Shown here piece after piece: positions 16,697 through 23,896 of a DNA stretch of 50,542 bases. Where the stretch lies: positions 1 through 50,542 of the forward strand of contig CALVLN010000008.1 of assembly GCA_944338165.1 (NCBI GenBank), given 5' to 3'. The position numbers and the translations under genes were made by a program. The first letter of the stretch is position 1; each line of letters opens with the position of its first letter. Origin of the DNA: an uncultured Clostridia bacterium. GTDB taxonomy: Bacteria > Bacillota > Clostridia > Christensenellales > Borkfalkiaceae. The notes under the pieces are model-generated. The model saw nothing but the letters and a program-made list of their open reading frames with translations, searched no databases and was not told the DNA's origin.

Positions 16697-17485
16697 TCAT
16701 TCGTAATTGGCGCAGAGGCGCGCGTCAAGTTCCGCATCCCCCGCGAGGAAAGCCCGGTAGTTTGCGATGAGTTCCGTTGCGGCGGTGACCGCTTTCCCGT
16801 ACAGGTCGCGCAGCCTGCGGTTGCTTTCCGCCAGGTCTGCGGGCGTCTCTTCCGGAACGGTCATCGCGCCGATGCCGCGGGCTTGGCCCACAAGCGTGAG
16901 CGCGCCGTGCACCACGGCGGAAAGGAAGGGGGACGGGGTGTTGAGGAGCGCGGTACATGTTTTCATGGCCTTGATGCAGGACCTCGTCTTGCGCCCGTCG
17001 ATGCAGAGGAATGCCGCCGAGGCGGAGACTGCTTTTTCGTCCGCCGTGAGGTGCGCGCAGAGGTCGGTATCCTTGGCGGAACGCCCGTCTTCTGCAAGCA
17101 GGGCGCCTTCAAAGGCGGCCTCGACTTCCATGTGCGTATGCCCCGTCAGCTGCATTTGCCGCGCCACTTCCCCGTGGCAGGCGCTGTCCAGCGCAAAGTG
17201 GCATAAAAATCCGTACAGATAGGCGAGATCTTCCGGGCGCTGTCCGCGGCAGTAATAGATGTCGCGCGCATTTTTGAAGAACCCTTTTGCCGGGATCTCG
17301 TGCAGGTAATTTCCGTACTTTGCAATGCGGTTGCGGAAGAGGGGGTGGTAGTAAAAGAGCAGGTCGGGGCCGTGCAGCCCCAGAGCGAAGCAGCTCGTTT
17401 CCGCGGCGATCTCTGGGAAGGCTCCCTCGGGGAGCGCCCGCATTACGTCCTCGCCGAACCTTCTGTGTGCGTATCCTGCCGGCAT
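16697..17485 (-). CDS. Zinc-dependent phospholipase C-like protein
   Basis: This 262-residue protein has the histidine/aspartate pattern of the bacterial Zn-dependent PLC fold. It includes YAHRRFG near the N-terminus, GLHGPDLLFYYHP (about 36-48), then YLYGFLCHFALDSACH, whose histidines and aspartate fit metal ligands, and GHTHMEVE. There is no signal peptide, so unlike secreted clostridial alpha-toxin it should act inside the cell. This intracellular subgroup is widespread in Clostridia with no defined substrate. ATG 17485 has AAGGAGA upstream. It leads a minus-strand operon with the MFS transporter. The fold is likely; enzyme activity is inferred. Confidence 0.75.
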   Translation of the reverse strand: MPAGYAHRRFGEDVMRALPEGAFPEIAAETSCFALGLHGPDLLFYYHPLFRNRIAKYGNYLHEIPAKGFFKNARDIYYCRGQRPEDLAYLYGFLCHFALDSACHGEVARQMQLTGHTHMEVEAAFEGALLAEDGRSAKDTDLCAHLTADEKAVSASAAFLCIDGRKTRSCIKAMKTCTALLNTPSPFLSAVVHGALTLVGQARGIGAMTVPEETPADLAESNRRLRDLYGKAVTAATELIANYRAFLAGDAELDARLCANYE

Positions 17486-17549
17486 AACGTCTCCTTGTCC
17501 TTCCCGCTACGGGGAAGGCACTTTCTGTTTAAAATCTTATCCACCTACT

Positions 17550-17585
17550 ATTATAATAAAAGACGGCGAAAATTTCCACCGTCTT
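17550..17585 (-). terminator. pnuC terminator overlapping a promoter for the phospholipase-like gene
   Basis: Read on the minus strand, AAGACGG (17579-17585) pairs with CCGTCTT (17560-17566), followed by TTTATTAT. The same bases also contain TGGAAA (17573-17578), 17 bases, then TATAAT (17550-17555), which could drive the gene starting at 17485. Confidence 0.5.
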
Positions 17586-17621
17586 GCATCATAAATTTGT
17601 AAAATGTTTGTAAAATTTTAT

Positions 17622-18356
17622 TTACGGGGCGTCTGCATCCCCGTCCGCCGCCGCGGCGGCCGCTTCCTGCCGCCTGCGCATGCGCTGCCATTGGAAGAAT
17701 CCGTAGACGTCGTTGAGGAAAAAGGCGGCAAAGCAGACGACCATGCTCAGATATTCGCGGTCCGTTGCCGAGGCGAGGCTCCACAGCAGGATGAGGACCA
17801 CGTCGTTGGCGGCATAGGCGAGCGCGTAGAGGGCGCTGCGCCGCGCCGTGAGCACGACGGCGAGAAAGCTCGTGAACACGGATACGGTGCTGATCACGAG
17901 GTTCTGCGTACGGAGAGCGCGCAGGATAAAGTAAAATGCGAAGGTGATCGCGAGTCCGAGCAGGCAGATGACGGCGTATTCCCTGCCGCGCAGGCGGCGG
18001 ACGGTGACCTCCGTGTGCCGCGTCTCCGCGCGGAAGGGGTGACGCATCCAGCTGATGACGGCGGCGACGGCGATGGGCGCCGTCATGCCGAGGTAGGTGA
18101 TCATTTCGCCGTAGTAGCGGAAGGTCCAGGAGATATAGCCGTACAGCGCGCTGAAGACGACGGTGAGGATCTGCCCCAGGACATGCCCCTTGGAGACGAA
18201 GATGAGCGCCGTAGCGCCGAGCAGGGACGCGATGAGGTATAAAAACTGCGTATTGCCGCAGAGGAAGTAGGAAAGCAGGATGCCCGCGAGCGAGAGCAGC
18301 CAGAGGCTCCATTCAAAGGGCGTGAAGCCGCGGAAGGGGTTTTTCAGAAATTTCAT
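17622..18356 (-). CDS. pnuC: Nicotinamide riboside transporter PnuC
   Basis: The 244-residue membrane protein should import nicotinamide riboside for NAD synthesis by facilitated diffusion. About seven hydrophobic helices are visible. The family signatures are FEWSLWLLSLAG in the first helix, YGYISWTFRYYGEMITYLGM in the middle, and AANDVVLILLW with NDVYGFFQW near the C-terminus, where the Asn and Trp residues line the substrate site in PnuC structures. The tail is charged and Ala-rich. I chose the ATG at 18356 because GGAGAACG lies just upstream; the in-frame ATG at 18368 sits at the end of a T tract with no SD. A strong two-tier hairpin with eight U lies directly in front and could regulate expression. 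Confidence 0.88.
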   Translation of the reverse strand: MKFLKNPFRGFTPFEWSLWLLSLAGILLSYFLCGNTQFLYLIASLLGATALIFVSKGHVLGQILTVVFSALYGYISWTFRYYGEMITYLGMTAPIAVAAVISWMRHPFRAETRHTEVTVRRLRGREYAVICLLGLAITFAFYFILRALRTQNLVISTVSVFTSFLAVVLTARRSALYALAYAANDVVLILLWSLASATDREYLSMVVCFAAFFLNDVYGFFQWQRMRRRQEAAAAAADGDADAP

Positions 18357-18368
18357 ATCGTTCTCCAT

Positions 18369-18434
18369 AAAAAAAACGGCATTCCGTATGTTTCTGTCTG
18401 CTATGACCTGACGACAGAAACGGGAATGCCGTTT
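18369..18434 (-). terminator. Two-tier hairpin plus U8 directly upstream of pnuC
   Basis: On the transcript (minus strand) an outer stem pairs 18374-18385 with 18423-18434 (AAACGGCATTCC type, 12 bp). An inner stem pairs 18390-18398 with 18413-18421 (GTTTCTGTC type, 9 bp) and encloses a 14-base loop. Eight U follow (A at 18369-18376). It certainly can end the lipoprotein transcript. It may instead be an attenuator for pnuC, because only 12 bases separate the U tract from the pnuC start codon. Confidence 0.75.
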
Positions 18435-18483
18435 CGCATTATTTTGTACCCGGTGGCACGATGCAGTTGTGAAGATCCGTCAA

Positions 18484-21400
18484 TTATTCGTTGTACGGAT
18501 CGTTTTCATCCTTGGGAGCTTCCGGCTTGCTTTCCGGCTGTTCCGCAGGCGTCTTTGCCTTCTTCTGTTTTCCGCCGTATACGCTCTTGCCGTGGACGGC
18601 AGCCTTGCTGCGGCGGCGCTTTGCGATCTTGCGGATCGCCATGCTGATCAGGACAATGACGAGGGCAACGACCATTGCGCCGGATGCGACCAGCAGCCAG
18701 ACGTTGTACTCGGGCTCGGCGGCTTCGTCTTCCGTCGTCGAATCGTCCGTATCCTCCGTCTCGTCCGCTTCCACCGTCACTTCCGTCGCCGAATAATCCA
18801 GGAAGAGCTGGTAGGAAAGCTCCGTCGAGGAAGCCGTGTCGTCTTCGCGGTAGAGGTACGCGATCGTCTCCTCGTACGTCGATTGCGTATAGGAAGCGTA
18901 GGGGTTGCCCGCGTTTTCCTCATCCTGCGTCTCGTCGTAGCGGAGGTAGGAAGGATCGTCGTAGAAGGTGTAGGTGTAGTAGAGGGCGACGTTTGCGGGG
19001 AGGTCCTCCTCTTCGCCGAGACCAAGCTCGTCTTTGAGGTCGCTCACCGCTTCGTCCAGCAGCGTCTCATAGTCGGACGCCGCGCTCGCGGAGGTGTTTT
19101 CGTCGAAAATGATATAGCTGCCCGCGGGGTTGACGACTTCGCCGTCGCGCGAACCGCTCCACACTTCCAGGCGGTAATCTTTTGCCGTATTGCCCGTGTG
19201 GATGTAGAAGCAAACGTTCACCCACTTGTTTGCGACGCCGGGCTTCGTGCCGTCCACGATGATGAGGCTCTGATGTGACGTCTTTTCATCGGCGGAATAA
19301 TCGTAGCGCGCGAAGCTGTGGTCGAAGTCGACGACTTCCGTCGAATATTCCTGCGTCTCCTCGTCGCAGTAGGCGTAGAATTTGCCGTCGTGCGCGTAGA
19401 AGGCGATCTGCCCGTCTTCGTCCGTCCCCGTCACCAGGTTGCCGTCCTCATCTTTCTCGTAATTGGAGAGGTTGGCGTAATACTTGGTATCGCTCTCGTC
19501 GCGGGCGTTCGTGTACAGCCCGTTGTCCTCGAGCAGATAGACGAGATCGGTCTCTTCCTCAAACTCGTCGTCCTCGGGGTCGATCGCCGCGACGTTGCCG
19601 TCGTCGTCATACCAATAGGTATAGGCGGGCATATCGAGGGACAGGCAGTCGTAATAGCCTTTTTCAAGGTCGGAGGCGTCGATGAGGTAAATATATGCCT
19701 TGGCGCCTTCGGAGACCTTTACGCGTACGGAGACGCGCTGATAGGTCGAGGAGGAGATGGTGGCGGTGGCGCGGGCGATGTACCCGTACGCCTCCATGCG
19801 GTCGGCAAGATCGCCGCTCTGGATCTTGTTGATGATGACGAGCGGCTGTTTCGCCGTGCCGAAGATACGGCTCCACCAGTCGGCGGAAAGCGCATCGTTG
19901 AGGATGCCCGCCTGTTTTGCGATGTTGCACAGCTCCGTCTTCCATGCCGCGTCGGCATAGTTGTCCGCGTGGTCCGCGTTCACAAGGCCCGCATAGACGG
20001 AATCGGGCGTGGTGTTGGGGGTGAACGCCTCGTCGCCGCCGACGCGCTTGTCGCCGCCGCGCAGGCCCCAGTAGTTCGCCGGGTTGGCGATGTCGTCTTC
20101 AACGGAGTCGGGGTCGTTGTACACGACGTCGTCGAACTTCGTCCCCGAAGCCGTTTCCGAGGTCAGCGAGACGGTCTTGGCGCGGTCGCCCGTAGAGGCG
20201 TAGCCGATCTCGCGGTCGGAGATGTCGTACGTTTCAAAGTTTGCAAAGGCGGCGTAGCCGTCCGTGTAGCTGTCCTTCGTCGTGCCCACGATCGTCGTGA
20301 GCCCGTAGGTGAGTTCGAGATAGAAGGTCTTTTCTTCGTCCGTGTCGTTGGAGACGTAGAAGAAGCACTGCGCCCAGCCGTCGTAGATGTCCTTGCGGTC
20401 CTCATCGATGTCCGTCGTGACGAGCACCGTCGAGTCGACGCCGGAGATGGCGGTTTTCGTGGTGCCGTCCACGATCGTGGCGCCCGCCCCCGTAAAGGAC
20501 TGCATATCCGACGTCTTCACGAAGAAGGAGAGGAGGATCTGCCCGTCCGGGGCGATGGTGAACTTATCCGAACGCACGGTCGCCGTGTAGGGCGCGCCGT
20601 TGTTGGACATGAGCATGACGATCTGCTCGTCGTCCTTGTCGTCCCCGCCGAAGGGGAAGTTTTCAAAATCGCGGCTGATGACCGACTGCAGGACGGAGTT
20701 GCTCTCCGCCGCCGTCTTCAGGGCGCCCAGCGTGGCAAGCTCGGTGTAGCTCTTGGCGTCCTTGGAAAGCCCGATGTTCTTGTACGTCTCGGAGGTGTAT
20801 TCGCGGTCGCCGTAGATCTCCTTGGTGAGGTCGATGCTGACGGACGTGCCGCTCGCCGTGAGGTCGAAGCGCTCGAAGCCCGCGTACAGGTCGAGGGCAA
20901 AGGTGCGGTCATCGGATCTTGCGGTGTCGAACTTCTTGTCCGCGTCGTAATCGTTGACCGTGCAGGTGACGTTTTCGCCGAGCGTCTCCGTCGCCGTTTC
21001 ATAGTCGTCGGAGGAAATGATCTTACAGGTGAGGTCGTCGAAGAAGGCGTACCCGTTGACCGTCTCGTACATATCCGTCGAGCTGCCCATGCCGAGGCCG
21101 AGCACGATCTTGAAGGTGCTGGAAGCAAAGGTGCTGGCGCGCACATAGAGCGTGTACTGCACCCAGCCGTTGTTTTCGCCGTCGGGATTGAGCGTCTCGG
21201 TGTTGATGTTCTTGATCTGCATCTGATCGAGCGTGGTGCCGCCGACGGTGTTGATGACGCCGATGTACGCGCCGCAGCGCCCGTCCGCGGGCTGATCCTC
21301 GTAATGGGTGAGGTTGCTCGTCTTGACCCAGACGGAAACTTCCGCCGCCGTCCCCGCCGAGAGGGTGACCGTGGAGCCGGACGTGTAATACTGCGCCGTC

Positions 21401-22047
21401 CCGTACACGGTGGAGTTGGTGATCTTCTGGTTCTGGATCATCAGCACGCTCGTGCCTTCCGTCTCGCCGTGCGTGCCGGGGTTTTCCACCAGCGCTTCGG
21501 ATGCTTCCTCGTCGTAGAAGTTCTTGACGTCGTCGTAGTCCACGCTGAAGGTGTAGTCGTCGTAATACTCAAAATCGTCGACGGACTCGATGTCGAACTC
21601 ATCGTAGAACTTGAGGCGGTCGTAAGCGGTCACGTCCTCGTCTTCCCAATGCGCGAGGGCGTCCTCCACGGAAGTGAAGGGGCGGCCGGGGCGGGTAAAG
21701 TTGTTCCATTCCGCCGCATCGGTGTTGACGATGCCGCTTGCCGCGTCGGAAACGGGCGCCGAGCCGTTGCTGTCCGAACCCGTGGTGCGCGACCAGTCGT
21801 TCGGCGAGTTGATGAGGTCGCGCTTTTCGCTGAGCTCTTCTACCTCGTAATCGTTGTAATACTCAAAGTCACCGTTTTTGATGAGCTGCGTGTCCCGCCG
21901 CGACGGGGTGGTCTCTTCTTCCTCCTCCGTGCTGTCGGTGGTCCCGCACGCCGAAAGCGCGCCGAGCGAAAGGGTCGCCGCCAAAGCGAAGGAAAGCGCG
22001 GCGATCGCCCGTTTTCTGCCCTGTTTTCTTTCAAAGAATCTTGCCAT
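18484..22047 (-). CDS. Large acidic surface lipoprotein with C-terminal membrane anchor
   Basis: This 1187-residue protein starts with a basic, hydrophobic signal peptide ending in the lipobox LSAC (Cys34), followed by GTTDSTEEEEETTPS, a typical lipoprotein linker. The exported body is very rich in Asp, Glu, Tyr, Ser and Thr. Near 50-70 it has LIKNGDFEYYNDYE, like the opening of carbohydrate-binding-module-type beta domains. Segments of the form VSVWVKTSNL, LSFFVKTSDM and VSVRVKVSEG recur, suggesting three related beta-sandwich modules. A membrane helix lies at about 1115-1137, then RKIAKRRRSK and a hydrophilic tail. It could thus be anchored at both ends. I know no named family. It is monocistronic, with its own promoter and a 110-base leader. 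Confidence 0.75.
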   Translation of the reverse strand: MARFFERKQGRKRAIAALSFALAATLSLGALSACGTTDSTEEEEETTPSRRDTQLIKNGDFEYYNDYEVEELSEKRDLINSPNDWSRTTGSDSNGSAPVSDAASGIVNTDAAEWNNFTRPGRPFTSVEDALAHWEDEDVTAYDRLKFYDEFDIESVDDFEYYDDYTFSVDYDDVKNFYDEEASEALVENPGTHGETEGTSVLMIQNQKITNSTVYGTAQYYTSGSTVTLSAGTAAEVSVWVKTSNLTHYEDQPADGRCGAYIGVINTVGGTTLDQMQIKNINTETLNPDGENNGWVQYTLYVRASTFASSTFKIVLGLGMGSSTDMYETVNGYAFFDDLTCKIISSDDYETATETLGENVTCTVNDYDADKKFDTARSDDRTFALDLYAGFERFDLTASGTSVSIDLTKEIYGDREYTSETYKNIGLSKDAKSYTELATLGALKTAAESNSVLQSVISRDFENFPFGGDDKDDEQIVMLMSNNGAPYTATVRSDKFTIAPDGQILLSFFVKTSDMQSFTGAGATIVDGTTKTAISGVDSTVLVTTDIDEDRKDIYDGWAQCFFYVSNDTDEEKTFYLELTYGLTTIVGTTKDSYTDGYAAFANFETYDISDREIGYASTGDRAKTVSLTSETASGTKFDDVVYNDPDSVEDDIANPANYWGLRGGDKRVGGDEAFTPNTTPDSVYAGLVNADHADNYADAAWKTELCNIAKQAGILNDALSADWWSRIFGTAKQPLVIINKIQSGDLADRMEAYGYIARATATISSSTYQRVSVRVKVSEGAKAYIYLIDASDLEKGYYDCLSLDMPAYTYWYDDDGNVAAIDPEDDEFEEETDLVYLLEDNGLYTNARDESDTKYYANLSNYEKDEDGNLVTGTDEDGQIAFYAHDGKFYAYCDEETQEYSTEVVDFDHSFARYDYSADEKTSHQSLIIVDGTKPGVANKWVNVCFYIHTGNTAKDYRLEVWSGSRDGEVVNPAGSYIIFDENTSASAASDYETLLDEAVSDLKDELGLGEEEDLPANVALYYTYTFYDDPSYLRYDETQDEENAGNPYASYTQSTYEETIAYLYREDDTASSTELSYQLFLDYSATEVTVEADETEDTDDSTTEDEAAEPEYNVWLLVASGAMVVALVIVLISMAIRKIAKRRRSKAAVHGKSVYGGKQKKAKTPAEQPESKPEAPKDENDPYNE

Positions 22048-22165
22048 AAAAAAACCCGTCCTGTAAATTTTCGCCTTGCGGCGAATGGTCTTTCCCCGCT
22101 GCCGGGGGAAGGTTTAAGGAAACGCCGCGCGTCCGTGCGCCATTCCCTTAATAAGATACCCATCC

Positions 22166-22194
22166 ATTTTAATATAAAACGGCGGGAAAGACAA
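22166..22194 (-). promoter_or_regulatory. Promoter for the large lipoprotein gene
   Basis: Minus-strand TTGTCT, 17 bases, TAAAAT. The leader to the ATG at 22047 is about 110 bases and holds two short hairpins, TTCGCC/GGCGAA near 22078-22091 and a C-rich/G-rich stem near 22093-22113. Confidence 0.6.
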
Positions 22195-22278
22195 GCAATT
22201 CCGCGCAAAATAAGAAAATTTCGTAAATTTTTTTTCAAACGGGGCAAACTTGATGGAAAGGAGTGCGGAGAAGGGAGT

Positions 22279-22641
22279 ATGAAGCGAAACAAAATCATCC
22301 GCCTTGGCGCGGGCGGGGCGGTCACGGGCGCGGTCAACGGGCTTCTGGGCGGCGGCGGGGGCATGCTCGCCGTGCCCGTTCTGCAGCGCTGGGCGCGCCT
22401 TCCCGTGCGGGAGGCGCACGCCACGGCGATCGCCGTCATTCTGCCCGCGTCGCTTTTGAGCGGCTGCGTCTACCTGTCCGAGGCGCACGCGCCGTTCGGC
22501 GTGCTCATTCCCGCCGCCCTCGGCGTGGCGCTCGGCGGGTTTTTCGGGGCAAAACTGCTCGCGCGGGCAGCCCCCGGGAAGATCACCGCCGTCTTCGCGC
22601 TGCTCATGCTCGCCGCGGGGCTGAGGATGTTCTTTTCATGA
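22279..22641 (+). CDS. Half-length TSUP (TauE/SafE) permease subunit
   Basis: This 120-residue protein has four hydrophobic segments and the TSUP repeat signature GAVTGAVNGLLGGGGGMLAVPVL near its N-terminus. TauE/SafE transporters normally have about 250 residues made of two such repeats; here only one is present. The next gene encodes a second repeat and overlaps by four bases (ATGA), so both probably assemble as a heterodimer exporting sulfite, sulfonates or related anions. The ATG at 22279 follows GAAGGGAG. The gene lies on the strand opposite the large lipoprotein gene. Confidence 0.8.
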   Translation: MKRNKIIRLGAGGAVTGAVNGLLGGGGGMLAVPVLQRWARLPVREAHATAIAVILPASLLSGCVYLSEAHAPFGVLIPAALGVALGGFFGAKLLARAAPGKITAVFALLMLAAGLRMFFS

Positions 22642-23033
22642 GCTTTCATCTGTACTTTCTCTGCGGGCTTTTGGGCGGCATATTCGGGGGCATGGGTATG
22701 GGAGGCGGGACGCTGCTCATCCCGCTCCTCACCGTGCTCTGCGGCGTGGACCAGACGGCGGCGCAGGGCGTCAATCTGCTCGCGTTTCTGCCCATGTCGC
22801 TCATCGCGCTCTCCGTGCACGTCAAAAACGGGCTTGTCCGCAGGGAGGGGGTACTGCCCCTCGTCCTGCCTGCCGCCTGTTTTTCCGTGCTCGGCGCGCT
22901 TGCGGCGTCCGTGCTCCCGCCGCAGCTGCTGCGCAAGGGCTTCGGGCTCTTCCTTACGGGGCTCTCCGTATCCCAGTTTTCGGGCGCCGTCCGCACCCTC
23001 CGGGCGGAACATCGGAAAAAAGCCGCGGGATAA
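22638..23033 (+). CDS. Half-length TSUP (TauE/SafE) permease subunit, second half
   Basis: This 131-residue protein opens with LCGLLGGIFGGMGMGGGTLLIPLL, the same TSUP repeat motif as the preceding gene, and has about four hydrophobic helices and a basic tail (RAEHRKKAAG). It is translationally coupled to the first half through ATGA. Each half is intact with its own start, so this looks like a stable split rather than a broken gene. The substrate cannot be told, although cysK and nifS elsewhere in the window show sulfur metabolism. The phosphatase promoter starts right after its stop codon. Confidence 0.8.
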   Translation: MSFHLYFLCGLLGGIFGGMGMGGGTLLIPLLTVLCGVDQTAAQGVNLLAFLPMSLIALSVHVKNGLVRREGVLPLVLPAACFSVLGALAASVLPPQLLRKGFGLFLTGLSVSQFSGAVRTLRAEHRKKAAG

Positions 23034-23036
23034 CTG

Positions 23037-23065
23037 TTTACAAACGGGAAAAAGCGTGGTACAAT
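23037..23065 (+). promoter_or_regulatory. Promoter placing the start site on the phosphatase ATG
   Basis: TTTACA (23037-23042), 17 bases, TACAAT (23060-23065). Seven bases beyond the hexamer is the A of the ATG at 23072, predicting a leaderless message. Confidence 0.65.
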
Positions 23066-23071
23066 CGGGGT

Positions 23072-23710
23072 ATGGAATTTCTGTTTTTCGATCTGGACGG
23101 CACGCTCACCGAGCCGTACGAGGGCATCTCCAAAAGCATCCTGTACGCCCTTTCCCGGTTCGGCCTTCCCGATCCCGGAGAGGAGGCGCTGCGCGCCTGC
23201 ATCGGCCCGCCTCTGTATGATAGTTTCGAACATCGGTTCGGCCTGGGGAAGGAGGGGTCTTTGGAGGCGGTCCGCCTCTTCCGCGAGCGCTATCACGACG
23301 TGGGCTGGCAGGAAAACGCCCTGCTGCCCGGCGCCGCCGAGGCGTTGCGGACGCTTTCCGCTGCGGGGAAAAAACTTGCCGTCGCCACGGGGAAACCCAC
23401 GCTGTTCGCCGAACGCATTTTGCGCAAGTTCGGCGTTTTCGGCTGTTTTTCCGCCGTCGTCGGCAGTAACCTCGACGGTACCATGACGGAGAAGAAGGAG
23501 GAATTGGGCGAGGCGATGCGCCGCCTTTGCGCCCCGCGGGAGCAAAGCGCCATGATCGGCGACAGGAAGTACGACGTCGAGGGCGCGCATGCGCTCGGCG
23601 TGTTCGCGGCGGGCGTCACCTTCGGCTATGCGGAGGAAGGCGAACTCGAGGCGGCGGGCGCGGACGCCGTGTTCGCTTCCTTTCCGGCGTTGACCGCATA
23701 TTTTTTGTGA
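23072..23710 (+). CDS. HAD-superfamily phosphatase, phosphoglycolate-phosphatase-like
   Basis: This 212-residue cytoplasmic phosphatase has all HAD motifs. Motif I is FDLDGTLTE (nucleophile D7, acid D9), motif II is VATGKP, and motif III/IV is MIGDRKYDVEGAHALG. The cap after motif I is alpha-helical, as in Gph and PpaX, which dephosphorylate phosphoglycolate or pyrophosphate. The start is fixed because DLDGT begins at residue 7. No SD can be transcribed if the promoter at 23037-23065 is used, since the start site falls on the ATG. The substrate within this large subfamily is uncertain. Confidence 0.85.
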   Translation: MEFLFFDLDGTLTEPYEGISKSILYALSRFGLPDPGEEALRACIGPPLYDSFEHRFGLGKEGSLEAVRLFRERYHDVGWQENALLPGAAEALRTLSAAGKKLAVATGKPTLFAERILRKFGVFGCFSAVVGSNLDGTMTEKKEELGEAMRRLCAPREQSAMIGDRKYDVEGAHALGVFAAGVTFGYAEEGELEAAGADAVFASFPALTAYFL

Positions 23711-23769
23711 AAAAAGTGAAGTTTCCCAAGAAAAATATGGAAAAAACGAAAAATTTTTTCAAAATGGTA

Positions 23770-23798
23770 TGGACAAAATCCGTGTTTTGTGGTAGAAT
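23770..23798 (+). promoter_or_regulatory. Promoter for ppx
   Basis: TGGACA (23770-23775), 17 bases, TAGAAT (23793-23798). The leader to the ATG is about 90 bases. Confidence 0.65.
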
Positions 23799-23830
23799 AA
23801 ATCGGGATTGAAATCAGAAGGATCGGAAGA

Positions 23831-23883
23831 CTGCCGAGAAGACCCGCATTCGGATGGGATCCGAAGAATCACACAGGCGGCAG
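23831..23883 (+). promoter_or_regulatory. Folded 5' leader of ppx
   Basis: CTGCCG (23831-23836) pairs with CGGCAG (23878-23883). Inside, TTCGGAT (23849-23855) pairs with ATCCGAA (23859-23865) across a GGG loop. The closing stem ends three bases before the TTGGAG SD. I do not match it to a known riboswitch. Confidence 0.4.
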
Positions 23884-23896
23884 ATTGGAGAAAATT

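Noticed and set aside
16055..17206. Plus-strand frame opposite the MFS and phospholipase-like genes
   Set aside because: It crosses two supported genes antisense, has no SD and is low-complexity.
19318..22641. A plus-strand open frame of more than 1000 codons opposite the lipoprotein gene
   Set aside because: It is the antisense shadow of the large acidic lipoprotein gene (Asp/Glu codons read as Val and Arg). Only its last 121 codons, from ATG 22279 with an SD, form a real gene.
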